DNA of 64,000 nucleotides from an uncultured Lachnospiraceae bacterium (lineage in GTDB: Bacteria > Bacillota > Clostridia > Lachnospirales > Lachnospiraceae), in assembly GCA_947631625.1 (NCBI GenBank), contig CANRMA010000007.1, forward strand, positions 1 through 64,000, read 5' to 3'. How positions within the stretch are numbered: position 1 is the first letter of the stretch; each line of letters starts with the position of its first letter. The translations under genes were made by a program, and so were the position numbers. The notes below the pieces were generated by a model that was given only the letters and a program-made list of their open reading frames with translations, was not told where the DNA came from and did not search any database. Of this stretch, positions 57,701 through 64,000 are shown in pieces.

Positions 57701-58097
57701 CGGTTGGTATTATGGTAATACTGATATTAATGTGATTAACGGTACATGGAATGATACTTTGGAGAGTATGGAATATGATGGTCGGTCTCTTATATCCGGC
57801 AATATATACACACTTGACGTTCCGTTGGAAGGAGATCAGGATAATATTTGGGCAAGAATAAAAAAGACCGATACCCTCACATGGAAGAGCACCAATACCA
57901 AGGTTGCAACCGTAAAGGCTAATGCAGGTTCTTATACTGCTACATTTAAGGCGCTTAAAGCAGGAACAACAACCATTGAAGTTACCTCCAAAATCACTAA
58001 AAAAGTAATCGCAAGGTATGAGGTAACTGTAAGTGCAGTAGGTAATGCAGACGCTTACTATGGAGACAACGACGTTAGACAAACATTAAAGAGATAA
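51765..58097 (+). CDS. Giant secreted protein with Ig-like repeats
   Basis: 2110 residues. Signal peptide 1-31 (TALAA end). Residues 36-150 are acidic, with three 12-residue QDAVEAETADGS repeats from a 36-nt array. Then several MBG-like modules of about 150-200 residues, each with a KTYDGQP-type start and DAGEYRL-type end (to about 1350). A BIG2-like domain lies at about 1365-1450 (KGKVTALSKGKATVTVYP), an Fn3-like domain at about 1460-1590, further Ig-like units and a final BIG2-like unit (STNTKVATVKA ... GTTTIEV). Tyr/Trp/Asp-rich GYWEDDGYWDD near 1960. No catalytic domain or wall anchor seen. Start ATG 51765 is 9 nt after GGAGG; ATG 51759 is only 3 nt after it. Probably an adhesin or surface-layer component. 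Confidence 0.85.
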   Translation: MVKHKLLKRVLPMLLSASMMFQTVSGTALAAEIAPEAVSAQEQSDETVATSEDDAQDAVEAETADGAQDAVETETADGSQDAVEAETADGSQDTADVTDADDADGNDSATADNTEDADAADADAVLDEEASGGDSQGDPSPKSENEAAKLPQAVISLDKEALKEAISYTNYKYDEIAGTLTADYHSIKDIEDLTENISGVLNSEVYSNYSYKYPLQAYYTDSEGSEIPLNKSDDLKYTWKVKGADDAYTDIKATEGEKAQPDAAGSYRLVISADAKEGSYTAADPVNLDLEIKKSVITAEVTNLSFDSADSAAEVKKANEIITFYVNGEEVDRGEYEGEGEAQKVVYKGDYISGASLNVVNADDASKLSDADLLKKGVNYVIETEVTLKDDVKANYEAAKDSFRISLTGSVNTTIEITYKDEVLVDGAAPEVIFTKTYNGEPVNAETDVKTKYTAKVIYGEGDNKKEVAGAEITGTWCVQNGFYSGYSDIDYEPTDAGEYYYKLSYTDADKAYGDADPVYLKVVINKVSLAIEPVIENTEFYSGITAENVVKYLEAKVYDVSGETPAEKTVGENFWGAYNGKPYVPVFKVQKGTKAAAAESVTTWEDVDDEERLTISADGNVSYRVVFADEFAAYSKGYDGQDRNDTQDVDSVNYSFKNYEVVTTDDIKDKYSKAITLKAATEVKINVDGLLNEGAGATLENPVIKTYDGKGIYTSIADYKKATVTKADGAEATFANGELKYEWQSNSSVTLEEGKPVENDIWRRANYNNVDICVAPMNVGVYRLAISYTDDTNESYAAEPAYVYYVVKPQDVRIVINAETEAYAKADAQVESTYEFIHKLQNSNAEDKATYFSLEVYPVTVTEDAEGNANVVKGEAPIAELTEAVREEYSGDLYYDPGYYFYVEKKSTVEGKDVWTGIDTDYEIYFEVNAEYRLGVANINYDRNYNFGRKYDKYNNIVNYDYYANETSAITVKATEGKKLNAYLTEDIDKVVKTKEYDGQPFDVNAIKQAVVVTQEDGKTEVTDQVNIEYYLVTGDFSSNDPNKYEYDEWYPLEGAIHAGEYRLVIEVATDDTYIGTGFTDTTPYIINQKELKITPVLKDPVYAGRYEDDYDIIIDHYDVEGIVDGDSDVIDYIYWDLYKRSDSTVVSYNTMLKSSGEYYVDGSVEYGYYEYEENGYWHEGYWDRDYKAAVDRKTFIPTRKAATIVEKNTEIKDEAVLTDGVYTHTVTTNEAVPYSYKAEWPNDSDIVTKDGEALEGNILTARLYAPEEFKGTDYEDGTIDADTLNAIEKNFIANNKGWVISSSTGDSSNYMYRNLAYIDVAFDASEHDKKEFTIMWAAGYTEKYVFDFSSSLLQADFTKAEAPKSISFNGPSKKMVVGDAQQLDVKIAKFQMNDIICLDYSVDNSSVLYVDSKGKVTALSKGKATVTVYPSRLVNGVKKHIDGAKTAKVTINVADVATVKISKLTNVRVGTDDPRVTVSYKKPANGYKREIYILEGKKKVEDFESELSKVKNGNYSAFVYAASQNGEPTDKKGVTSHVAWVDSLKLKPGVEYTLYLRNVSNVRKVAGSETDTGVWVSLSHAGSVKTFKTTKPQVEDLSLSFPDNIYYDEDYDEWHADFKDKSVQLQVEAKFKAKYTDSNVGDSGYIWRSLPLSSDLKRTYDEPKLQYNIYDYDPEKEEEIYSKSNDIASINNKGKITFKGAGHVSIRVTDTKSGIYEDIELYIEASPNSITGGAIKMKVGDTIDLRDYLTYKENKKKVANYAHHTPRLELDKTSDANFSIDTSTDEYGDTYAAYIIALKPNATLELKVTDKTVKANGGAPATIKITTSAIDPVKKLKADTVYDDLFRVRFSYPICINEDDDNDLAFKYELKDDRGSVICSKIEIPEYANDYDSKTKEYIYLKEFNSGDYPAINILSKYKLTVTVVNLNGGGESKPANLNIKTTNIVASKCDADDGYWEDDGYWDDNGNWKPDLYWIDGWYYGNTDINVINGTWNDTLESMEYDGRSLISGNIYTLDVPLEGDQDNIWARIKKTDTLTWKSTNTKVATVKANAGSYTATFKALKAGTTTIEVTSKITKKVIARYEVTVSAVGNADAYYGDNDVRQTLKR

Positions 58098-58140
58098 TGA
58101 GCTGCAGATAAGCTTGAAGCATAGTAAGATATCAAATAAA

Positions 58141-58181
58141 AACAGCATTGAAAAGGGAAACCTTGACAATGCTGTTTTTTA
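58141..58181 (+). terminator. Terminator of the giant surface protein gene
   Basis: AACAGCATTG (58141-58150) pairs with CAATGCTGTT (58167-58176), inner AAGG/CCTT, then TTTT. Strong. Confidence 0.9.
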
Positions 58182-58274
58182 TGCGTTTTTAATGCATTTT
58201 TAATGCGTTTTAACAAACCATCTTCATTCCTGCAGTACGAGAATAGTAACATGCAGATTACAATGCAGATTAAC

Positions 58275-58554
58275 GCAGTATAACATGTATATTAAAATGC
58301 AGATTAAAAGCAGCATAATATGTAGGTCACAATACATATTAAGCACAGTATAACATTTAGATCACAATACAGATTAAAAGCAGTATAACATGTATATTAC
58401 AATACAGATTAAAAGCAGCATAACATGTATATTACAATACAGATTAAAAGCAGCATAACATGTATATTAAAATGCAGATTAAAAGCAGCATAACATGTAG
58501 ACCACAATGCAGATTAAAAGCAGTATAACATATAGATTAAAATATAGTTTAATA
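58275..58554. repeat. 35-bp tandem array, 8 units
   Basis: Units begin with GCAG(C/T)ATAACATGTATATT at 58275, 58310, 58345, 58380, 58415, 58450, 58485 and 58520: an exact 35-bp period with scattered substitutions. Partial units precede it from about 58250. No variable spacers, so not CRISPR. It lies before the Rpn-like gene. Confidence 0.92.
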
Positions 58555-58644
58555 GCTATATTGCTTTAAAGTAACATTGATGATAAAATAAATAGTACGG
58601 ATGGAGAGAATACGTTGTCGATTTTGTACAAGGAGGAATGAAAC

Positions 58645-59841
58645 ATGTATTCATCCGGGCAGAGAGAAATCGATAACTTATCCGGAAACAAGAAAACATC
58701 AATTGTGTCCATACCAAGCGAAATTGCGCAGAACTTAAAGGTGGCGGACGAAAACGCCGGTTATAAGTATGATGAGTCGGCAAGGAATTTTGTGGCTCAG
58801 AAACCGGTGTTGGGGTATATTTTAAAAAGCGCCCTTGACGAGTATGCAGAATACACAGTGCAGGAAATAGCGGAGAAGTTCATTGAAGGCGAGCCGGAGA
58901 TAAAAAGAGCAGCGGTCCATCAGGATCATCCGGATCAATCGTATCCATCGAACCAACCGTATCCATCGTACCAATCGTATCCATCGAACCAACCGTATCC
59001 ATCGTACCCATCGGATCAACCGTACTCAACGGATCAACCGTTTTATCAATCTTATCCTGATAAAAAATCAGGTTCTGAAATGATGAGCGGAGATGACAAG
59101 GTGGAAGGACTTCCTACCGTTGATAAATCCCAAAAGGACGGCACGGTTTATTATGACATCCGTTTCCTTGCGGCGCTTCCATTGAGTGGAGAACTGATTG
59201 AAATCTTTGTAAATGTGGAAATTCAAAGCGACGATACTCCCGGTTATCCGATCCCGAAGCGGGGAATATACTATGCGGCGAGAATGATATCCTCACAGCG
59301 GGGTACAATATTTAAAGATCAGGAGTATGGCAAGATTAAGAAAGTTGTCAGCATATGGATTTGTGAAGATACGGCAAATCTCCGTTCCGATACAATCAAC
59401 AGGTATTCATTTACTGAGAAGTGCATAAGAGGAGATTTACGTGAGAATAAAGAAGACTATGACCTGATGACGGTAGTGGTGCTGCGTCTTGGCAGCAAAG
59501 GAGAGAAAAGTGAAGATAACGCTATACGGCTTCTCAGCAAGATATTCTCCATAAATTTAAGCTATGATGAAAAACTTTATACACTGCAGAATGAGTTTAA
59601 GATCAGCGTTAGCAGGGAAATAAGCGAGGAGGTGCAGAACGTGTGCAATTTGAGTGCCGGGGTATATAATAAAGGATATAATTCAGGAATTTCAGCAGGA
59701 GAGATGAAAAAAGCCAGAGAAATGGCATATAAGCTTTATGATAAAGGAACGTCATGCGAAGAAATCGCAGATATGACCGAAGTCAGCATAGACACGATCC
59801 GTGAATGGCTTGAGGAGCGGGAAGAAATGCTTGTAAAATAG
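58645..59841 (+). CDS. Rpn-like PD-(D/E)XK nuclease family protein
   Basis: 398 residues. N-terminal segment (SIVSIPSEIAQNLKVADENA ... PVLGYILKSALDEYAEYTVQ), a Tyr/Pro/Ser/Gln linker at about 93-140 built from 12- to 24-nt DNA repeats, then a nuclease-like core: GTVYYDIRFLA ... IEIFVNVEIQSDD, giving Asp and Glu-x-Gln as in Rpn/transposase_31 proteins. The C-terminus has an HTH (GTSCEEIADMTEVSIDTIRE). Rpn proteins cleave DNA and promote RecA-independent recombination in E. coli; whether this one does is unproven. RBS AAGGAGGAA before ATG 58645. Monocistronic. Confidence 0.75.
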   Translation: MYSSGQREIDNLSGNKKTSIVSIPSEIAQNLKVADENAGYKYDESARNFVAQKPVLGYILKSALDEYAEYTVQEIAEKFIEGEPEIKRAAVHQDHPDQSYPSNQPYPSYQSYPSNQPYPSYPSDQPYSTDQPFYQSYPDKKSGSEMMSGDDKVEGLPTVDKSQKDGTVYYDIRFLAALPLSGELIEIFVNVEIQSDDTPGYPIPKRGIYYAARMISSQRGTIFKDQEYGKIKKVVSIWICEDTANLRSDTINRYSFTEKCIRGDLRENKEDYDLMTVVVLRLGSKGEKSEDNAIRLLSKIFSINLSYDEKLYTLQNEFKISVSREISEEVQNVCNLSAGVYNKGYNSGISAGEMKKAREMAYKLYDKGTSCEEIADMTEVSIDTIREWLEEREEMLVK

Positions 59842-59883
59842 CAGTCGAAGGACTCGTGAAGAAAAGAATAAAACAGGCTTAAT

Positions 59884-59914
59884 AAAAGGTGCGCAGTTTG
59901 TTGCGCACCTTTTT
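59884..59914. terminator. Bidirectional terminator between convergent genes
   Basis: AAAAGGTGCGCA (59884-59895), loop GTTTGT, TGCGCACCTTTT (59902-59913). 12-bp stem with A-run and T-run, so it works for both the Rpn-like gene and the chemoreceptor gene. Confidence 0.9.
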
Positions 59915-59932
59915 GACTGCTTTAGCTGCAAG

Positions 59933-61336
59933 CTATTTAGACATGATCTTAATGCTTGTCTCTTCTTTATCGCCTGTTGCCCGTATAACTTTTCTTAAGC
60001 CGTCCAACGCCTTCGTGAAGCGGCCGTAAGTCTCATAGGCCAGATTAAACTGGTTGAGAGCTTCTTCGCGGTCGTTATTGTCCTTGGCATTCCATGATGC
60101 GCAGGCGTAATCATGCAGCTGCCTGTGAAGAGCATACGCCTCTTTGAATGACGATGATCCGGTTATGCGTTCATCGGTCTGCGCCGCCATCCATTTACCG
60201 AATTTACAGCTTTCGGGGTTGTTTAACTGCGTGATCTTAAGCCTTTCAAAATCAGCCAGATTGTTATATAAACGCCACGTGAAGATAAGGTGATCGATCT
60301 CAAATACGGTTATCCAGTCAAGGGTTGTGATCTTGGAATTGTGCCTTGCCATATCGCTTCTTGCCCGGTCTATATCACGGGATATAAGGTAAAGATGTTC
60401 TCCCGTGCCAACGCACTCTTCGGACAGGACGTTATAACTGTCCGCAATGGAGTCGATCGACGAAACGAATTCTTTGGTCAGCGAAGACTGCGTATTGATC
60501 TCGCCGTAAATATTGTCTATCTCGGCGCTTATGGAATCAAGCTGTTCCGCCATTCCTGTAATGGATTCTATGGATTTGTGTACGCTTTCGTTGCCCATGC
60601 GAAGATGATCGGTAGTGGTGGTAACGGACTCATACAGCGTCGATATGCCGTCCATCAGCTCGGATACGTACTGTACCACATTTTCCGCTGAAGAAGTAGT
60701 ATTTGCGGAAAGATCCCTGATCTGGTTGGCGACTACGGCGAAGCCTCTGCCGGCGTCCCCGGCGCGTGCGGCTTCAATAGAAGCATTCAGCGCAAGAAGA
60801 CCGCTTTTACTGGCGATCTTTTTGACCATATCGATTATCTCGTTTATCTTTATGGCCTTTTCCCTGAAATCGGAAACCTGTTCACTGATCGAAAGCACCT
60901 GTTTGACTGATTCGTCAACGATATTAACGCTGCCTTGCATATCCCTGACTATATTCTGGGAGGTACTCATTGCATTATGCGCATTCCCCTGAATATTGGA
61001 AACGGCGCCCTGAATGCTCTGGATCGAGTCCTCAAGCTCCTGACTGGAGGTTCTCATGCCGCTTATGGCTTCCGTCTGTGCATCTACCTGTTCCAACATC
61101 TCTTTAACACAGGAACTGTCGCCGATTTTTTTCATTGAATCATTGAGCCGCATAACAAAATTATTGTTCGCCTTTAAAAATGCGTCCAACAATATGTTAT
61201 ATTTATCGGCAAGCTCCGTATCGTGAAAACCCGACACATCGATCTGAGAGAAATCGCCTTCTATCGCTTTATCCATAAATGACAGAAGCAGTTCTTTATC
61301 TTCATTATAAAAATTGGTTTGGCGCTTCTTTTGCAC
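59933..61336 (-). CDS. Soluble chemoreceptor with C-terminal CZB zinc-binding domain
   Basis: 467 residues, no membrane helix. Short N-terminal helical region, then a methyl-accepting signalling domain (about 85-330; tip [20 protein letters not shown]). The C-terminal CZB domain is complete by motif: His in [16 protein letters not shown], Cys in CKFGKWMAA, and two His in [11 protein letters not shown]. Such cytosolic receptors sense zinc or oxidants such as hypochlorous acid through the zinc-thiolate. GTG 61336 follows AGGGGG. Monocistronic; shares the bidirectional terminator with the Rpn-like gene. Confidence 0.9.
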   Translation of the reverse strand: MQKKRQTNFYNEDKELLLSFMDKAIEGDFSQIDVSGFHDTELADKYNILLDAFLKANNNFVMRLNDSMKKIGDSSCVKEMLEQVDAQTEAISGMRTSSQELEDSIQSIQGAVSNIQGNAHNAMSTSQNIVRDMQGSVNIVDESVKQVLSISEQVSDFREKAIKINEIIDMVKKIASKSGLLALNASIEAARAGDAGRGFAVVANQIRDLSANTTSSAENVVQYVSELMDGISTLYESVTTTTDHLRMGNESVHKSIESITGMAEQLDSISAEIDNIYGEINTQSSLTKEFVSSIDSIADSYNVLSEECVGTGEHLYLISRDIDRARSDMARHNSKITTLDWITVFEIDHLIFTWRLYNNLADFERLKITQLNNPESCKFGKWMAAQTDERITGSSSFKEAYALHRQLHDYACASWNAKDNNDREEALNQFNLAYETYGRFTKALDGLRKVIRATGDKEETSIKIMSK

Positions 61337-61610
61337 TGATAATCCCCCTTGTTCGTATACAAAAGTTTACAATACCTATAATTTAGCATAACATATTTTT
61401 GTAAAAGATTAAACATTTTTATTAATATTTACATCAAAATTTACATCCAAGTTTTTGATATTTATAAAAAGATCAAAGTGAAAAGGTTAAACTCGAAAGT
61501 ATCAGAAAATGTTCATACATATTTGCAGAGAGAGGGGGGAGTGTGATAGAATATAAAAAGGATAAAACAGGCTGTTCCGTCAATATATAAAATAAGGAGC
61601 GATTTGCGAC

Positions 61611-62942
61611 ATGACGGGCGAGAATGTGAGGAATGCATTTATGAAAAAATCAATGAGAGTTATATTAACCCTTATAATAACACTAGTTATTATAACGCTT
61701 GCGGCGTGTGTTGAGCAAAAAGCTCAGGCTGCGCCCAAGGCTCAGGCGACGCAGCAGACAGGCGGTTCTGAACCGGAAGTTTTTATGCAGGATAAAATGG
61801 AAGTGCATTTCATAGATGTAGGTCAGGGAGATTCCACGCTGATAAAATGCGGCGATCATTCTATGCTGATAGACACGGGAGACGATACCAAGGGAACGGC
61901 AATTCAGAATTATTTAAAAAAGCAGTCTGTGAAAAAGTTGGATTATCTGATACTGACTCATCCGGATTCGGATCATATCGGAGGCGCGCCTGTTATTATT
62001 ACCAAATTTGAGATAAATAAAGTTTTTATTTCAAATTATGAAAAAGACAATAAAACTTATCGGAAGCTTATACAGGCGCTAGATGATAAAAAGCTGAGTT
62101 ATTCCACGCCAAAGGTGGGCTATGAGTTTAGTCTGGGCTCTGCAGCGGTTACCATACTTGCGCCTGATAAGGAGTATGATAACCCGAATGACGCTTCAAT
62201 CGCGCTGATAGTGAAGAACGGGGACAATAAGTTTTTATTTACGGGAGACGCTGAAGCAGAGGCCGAAAAAGACATTTCGAACAGCGGGTTTGACATAACT
62301 GCCGATGTGTATAAGGTGGGGCATCATGGAAGCAGAACTTCCACTTCGGCGGAGTTTATGCGTAAGGTTAAACCAAAGTACGCCGTAATAAGCTGTGCGG
62401 AGGGAAACTCATACGGGCATCCCCACGCGGAAACTTTAAATACGTTAAGGGCAAGGGGCGTTAAGCTGTACAGGACGGACGAGGAAGGAAGTATAATAGC
62501 CACATCTGACGGCAAAGATATTACATTCAATGTGCCGCCGTCTGACACATGGAACTCCGGAGAACCGACCGAAAGCAGCGCCAAGAGCTCCGGGGAATCG
62601 ACCGGAAGCAGCGCCAAGAGCTCTGGGGAATCGACCGGAAGCAGCGCCAAGAGCTCCGGGGAACCGACCGGAAGCAGCGCGGCTGCGGAATCTAAGACTG
62701 CGCAGGCGGGGGCGTCGGGAACAACGACTGTTCGTGACAGCGCGGCAGAAGTAAAAAAATCTCAGGTTCAGGAGAATGCGTCGGATACGTCTGAAATTAC
62801 ATATATTCTTAATGTAAAGACGAAGAAATTCCACAGACCTTCCTGCAGCAGTCTGCCGACCACTAACCGTAAAGACACGTCGGAAAGCAGAGACAGTGTG
62901 ATCGCGCAGGGATATGAGCCATGCAAAAGGTGTAACCCATAA
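61611..62942 (+). CDS. ComEC-type metallo-beta-lactamase lipoprotein
   Basis: 443 residues. A lipobox TLAAC and hydrophobic stretch point to a surface lipoprotein; counted from the internal ATG 61641 the Cys is residue 23, a standard length, so 61641 may be the true start (AGGA 9 nt upstream) although AAGGAG also lies 13 nt before ATG 61611. MBL core: VGQGDSTLI, THPDSDHIGG, FLFTGDAE, KVGHHGSRTSTS, AEGNSYGHPH, as in the ComEC/Rec2 nuclease-like domain. A linker of SSAKSSGEST repeats (33-nt DNA array, about 62560-62680) precedes a Cys-rich C-terminal domain (FHRPSCSS ... GYEPCKRCNP) that resembles Ada-type zinc sites. A secreted nuclease role is inferred. Confidence 0.85.
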   Translation: MTGENVRNAFMKKSMRVILTLIITLVIITLAACVEQKAQAAPKAQATQQTGGSEPEVFMQDKMEVHFIDVGQGDSTLIKCGDHSMLIDTGDDTKGTAIQNYLKKQSVKKLDYLILTHPDSDHIGGAPVIITKFEINKVFISNYEKDNKTYRKLIQALDDKKLSYSTPKVGYEFSLGSAAVTILAPDKEYDNPNDASIALIVKNGDNKFLFTGDAEAEAEKDISNSGFDITADVYKVGHHGSRTSTSAEFMRKVKPKYAVISCAEGNSYGHPHAETLNTLRARGVKLYRTDEEGSIIATSDGKDITFNVPPSDTWNSGEPTESSAKSSGESTGSSAKSSGESTGSSAKSSGEPTGSSAAAESKTAQAGASGTTTVRDSAAEVKKSQVQENASDTSEITYILNVKTKKFHRPSCSSLPTTNRKDTSESRDSVIAQGYEPCKRCNP

Positions 62943-62960
62943 AAAATATTTAATAACAAA

Positions 62961-63173
62961 TGAAGGTAATTGCAAAATTATGATTTACGTTATCGAGATT
63001 GTACAAATTTAACAAAACCTTACAGGCACGCTTGCGCTGCATTGAGTCTCGCAGCGGTACTAAAGCTGCAAAATACGCAGCTTAAGTGCCGGCGGCCTCA
63101 GAGCGCCTGCAATGGTGTTTGTTAAATCTGTACAATCAATATACGTTGAGAACGAGTTTTGCAATTATTTATG
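62961..63173 (+). repeat. Palindromic element, copy G (full length)
   Basis: Nearly identical to copy D in the centre (AAGCTGC-AAAATAC-GCAGCTT) and arms; termini GGTAATTGCAAAATTATG and GAGTTTTGCAATTATT have decayed a little. An 8-bp direct repeat ATAACAAA lies at 62953-62960 and 63174-63181. The right end is about 30 nt before the flavoprotein start. Confidence 0.85.
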
Positions 63174-63203
63174 ATAACAAACGTTATATAAGGAGGCAGA
63201 AAA

Positions 63204-63821
63204 ATGAATGTATTAATGGTAAACGGGAGTCCGAGAATTAACGGAAATACTTCTGTAGCGCTTAAAGAGATGGAAAAGGTTTTTGACAAAGAGGGAGTAA
63301 ATGTTGAAACGATCCAAATCGGTAATATGGATATAAGAAGCTGTATTGCATGTAATACCTGTTATAAAAAAGGAGAATGCGTATTTGATGATATTGTAAA
63401 TGAGACTGCGCCTAAATTTGAGGCCTGTGACGGGCTTGTAATAGCGAGTCCCGTTTATTATGGTTCAGCGAATGCAACCCTAGTGGCATTTTTGACCAGG
63501 CTTTTTTACAGTACGTCTTTTGATAAGACCATGAAAGTAGGCGCCAGCGTAGTTTGTGCAAGAAGGGGCGGACTGTCGGCGACTTTTGACGAGCTTAACA
63601 AGTTTTTTACGATAAGCGGTATGCCGGTAGCTTCAAGCCAGTATTGGAACAGCATACATGGCAGGGAAGCAGGGCAGGCGGCTGAAGATCTGGAAGGTCT
63701 GCAGACCATGAGAACACTGGCGGCCAATATGACGTTTCTTATGAAAAGCATAGCTCTTGGGAAAGAAAAGTACGGTCTTCCTGAGCGGGAAGAGTTTATC
63801 AGGACTAATTTTATTCGATAA
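63204..63821 (+). CDS. Flavodoxin-fold iron-sulfur-type NAD(P)H oxidoreductase
   Basis: 205 residues. FMN site MVNGSPRINGNTSVAL, then SCIACNTCYKKGECVFDD, a compact Cys cluster as in iron-sulfur flavoproteins, and ASPVYYGSANATLVAFLTRLF. Such proteins reduce quinones, oxygen species or aromatic compounds using FMN and, in Isf types, a [4Fe-4S] cluster. RBS AAGGAGG before ATG 63204. Cytosolic, monocistronic, behind repeat copy G. Confidence 0.9.
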   Translation: MNVLMVNGSPRINGNTSVALKEMEKVFDKEGVNVETIQIGNMDIRSCIACNTCYKKGECVFDDIVNETAPKFEACDGLVIASPVYYGSANATLVAFLTRLFYSTSFDKTMKVGASVVCARRGGLSATFDELNKFFTISGMPVASSQYWNSIHGREAGQAAEDLEGLQTMRTLAANMTFLMKSIALGKEKYGLPEREEFIRTNFIR

Positions 63822-63851
63822 CAATAGTTATTTTAAAAGCCGAGTGATGAT

Positions 63852-64000
63852 AAAGTAAAACATCAAACAAAACACAAAACCAAACACCAAACAACACCAA
63901 ACAACACAAAACCAAACACCAAACAACACCAAACAAAATACCAAACCAAACACCAAACCAAATACCAACCCAAATGCCGACAAAACATTAACCAGAACAT
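63852..64000. repeat. A/C-only tandem array running off the window
   Basis: From about 63858 the plus strand is made almost only of A and C, with irregular ACCAAACACCAAACAACACC units, reaching close to the right edge. Extreme strand asymmetry, no start codon or gene seen. Confidence 0.75.

Noticed and set aside
58275-58554. CRISPR array
   Set aside because: Units are contiguous at 35 bp with no unique spacers, and no cas genes are present.

Overview
The window reads as chromosome from a spore-forming, plant-fibre-degrading anaerobe of the Clostridia, most likely the family Lachnospiraceae. The evidence is the spoIIAA-spoIIAB-sigF trio, clostridial small families (DUF4250, DUF3892, DUF975), a cytosolic cellobiose phosphorylase, a GH3 with swapped domain order of the rumen type, and very large secreted proteins with acidic N-terminal linkers and Ig-like repeats. 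The genus is not decidable from sequence alone. No rRNA, tRNA, IS transposase, prophage or CRISPR array was found.

Layout. 0-11 kb: S66 LD-carboxypeptidase, cytosolic GH5, DUF4250, an LprI-type lipoprotein, a 2Fe-2S/ASKHA (RACo-like) protein, a DUF975 membrane protein, a two-component pair and a polysaccharide deacetylase. 11-17 kb: a 1983-residue secreted pectate lyase. 17-26 kb: valS, a FapA/DUF342 protein, folC overlapped by a 48-codon gene, a zinc-ribbon/TPR membrane protein, then the sigma-F operon. 26-38 kb: DUF3892 gene, orphan GHKL kinase, a MoxR-DUF58-transglutaminase operon, a hemerythrin-receiver fusion, DegV, an ohrR/peroxidase pair with readable OhrR-type boxes, and a chemoreceptor. 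39-51 kb: a cello-oligosaccharide locus (cellobiose phosphorylase, LacI regulator, ABC binding protein and two permeases without an ATPase, GH3), interrupted by a DUF234-type ATPase. 51-64 kb: an XRE regulator next to a 2110-residue surface protein, an Rpn-like nuclease, a soluble zinc-binding-domain chemoreceptor, a metallo-beta-lactamase lipoprotein and an iron-sulfur-type flavoprotein.

The most notable unexplained feature is a family of about 200-bp palindromic elements (copies A to G plus relics). They have terminal inverted repeats close to AGGCAATTGCGAAAC. Most copies with both ends are flanked by 8-14 bp direct repeats, and the central hairpin shows compensatory base changes. Six of seven copies end only 26-35 nt upstream of a start codon. 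They look like non-autonomous, MITE-like elements that insert in 5' leaders and could alter expression of the gene behind. A second theme is many unrelated short tandem arrays: intergenic arrays with periods of 16, 21, 18 and 35 bp, and in-frame arrays that build linkers in at least six proteins.

The genes suggest extracellular attack on pectin, import and phosphorolysis or hydrolysis of beta-glucan oligomers in the cytosol, oxygen/peroxide sensing and defence (hemerythrin-receiver, OhrR/peroxidase, zinc-domain chemoreceptor), and sporulation control.
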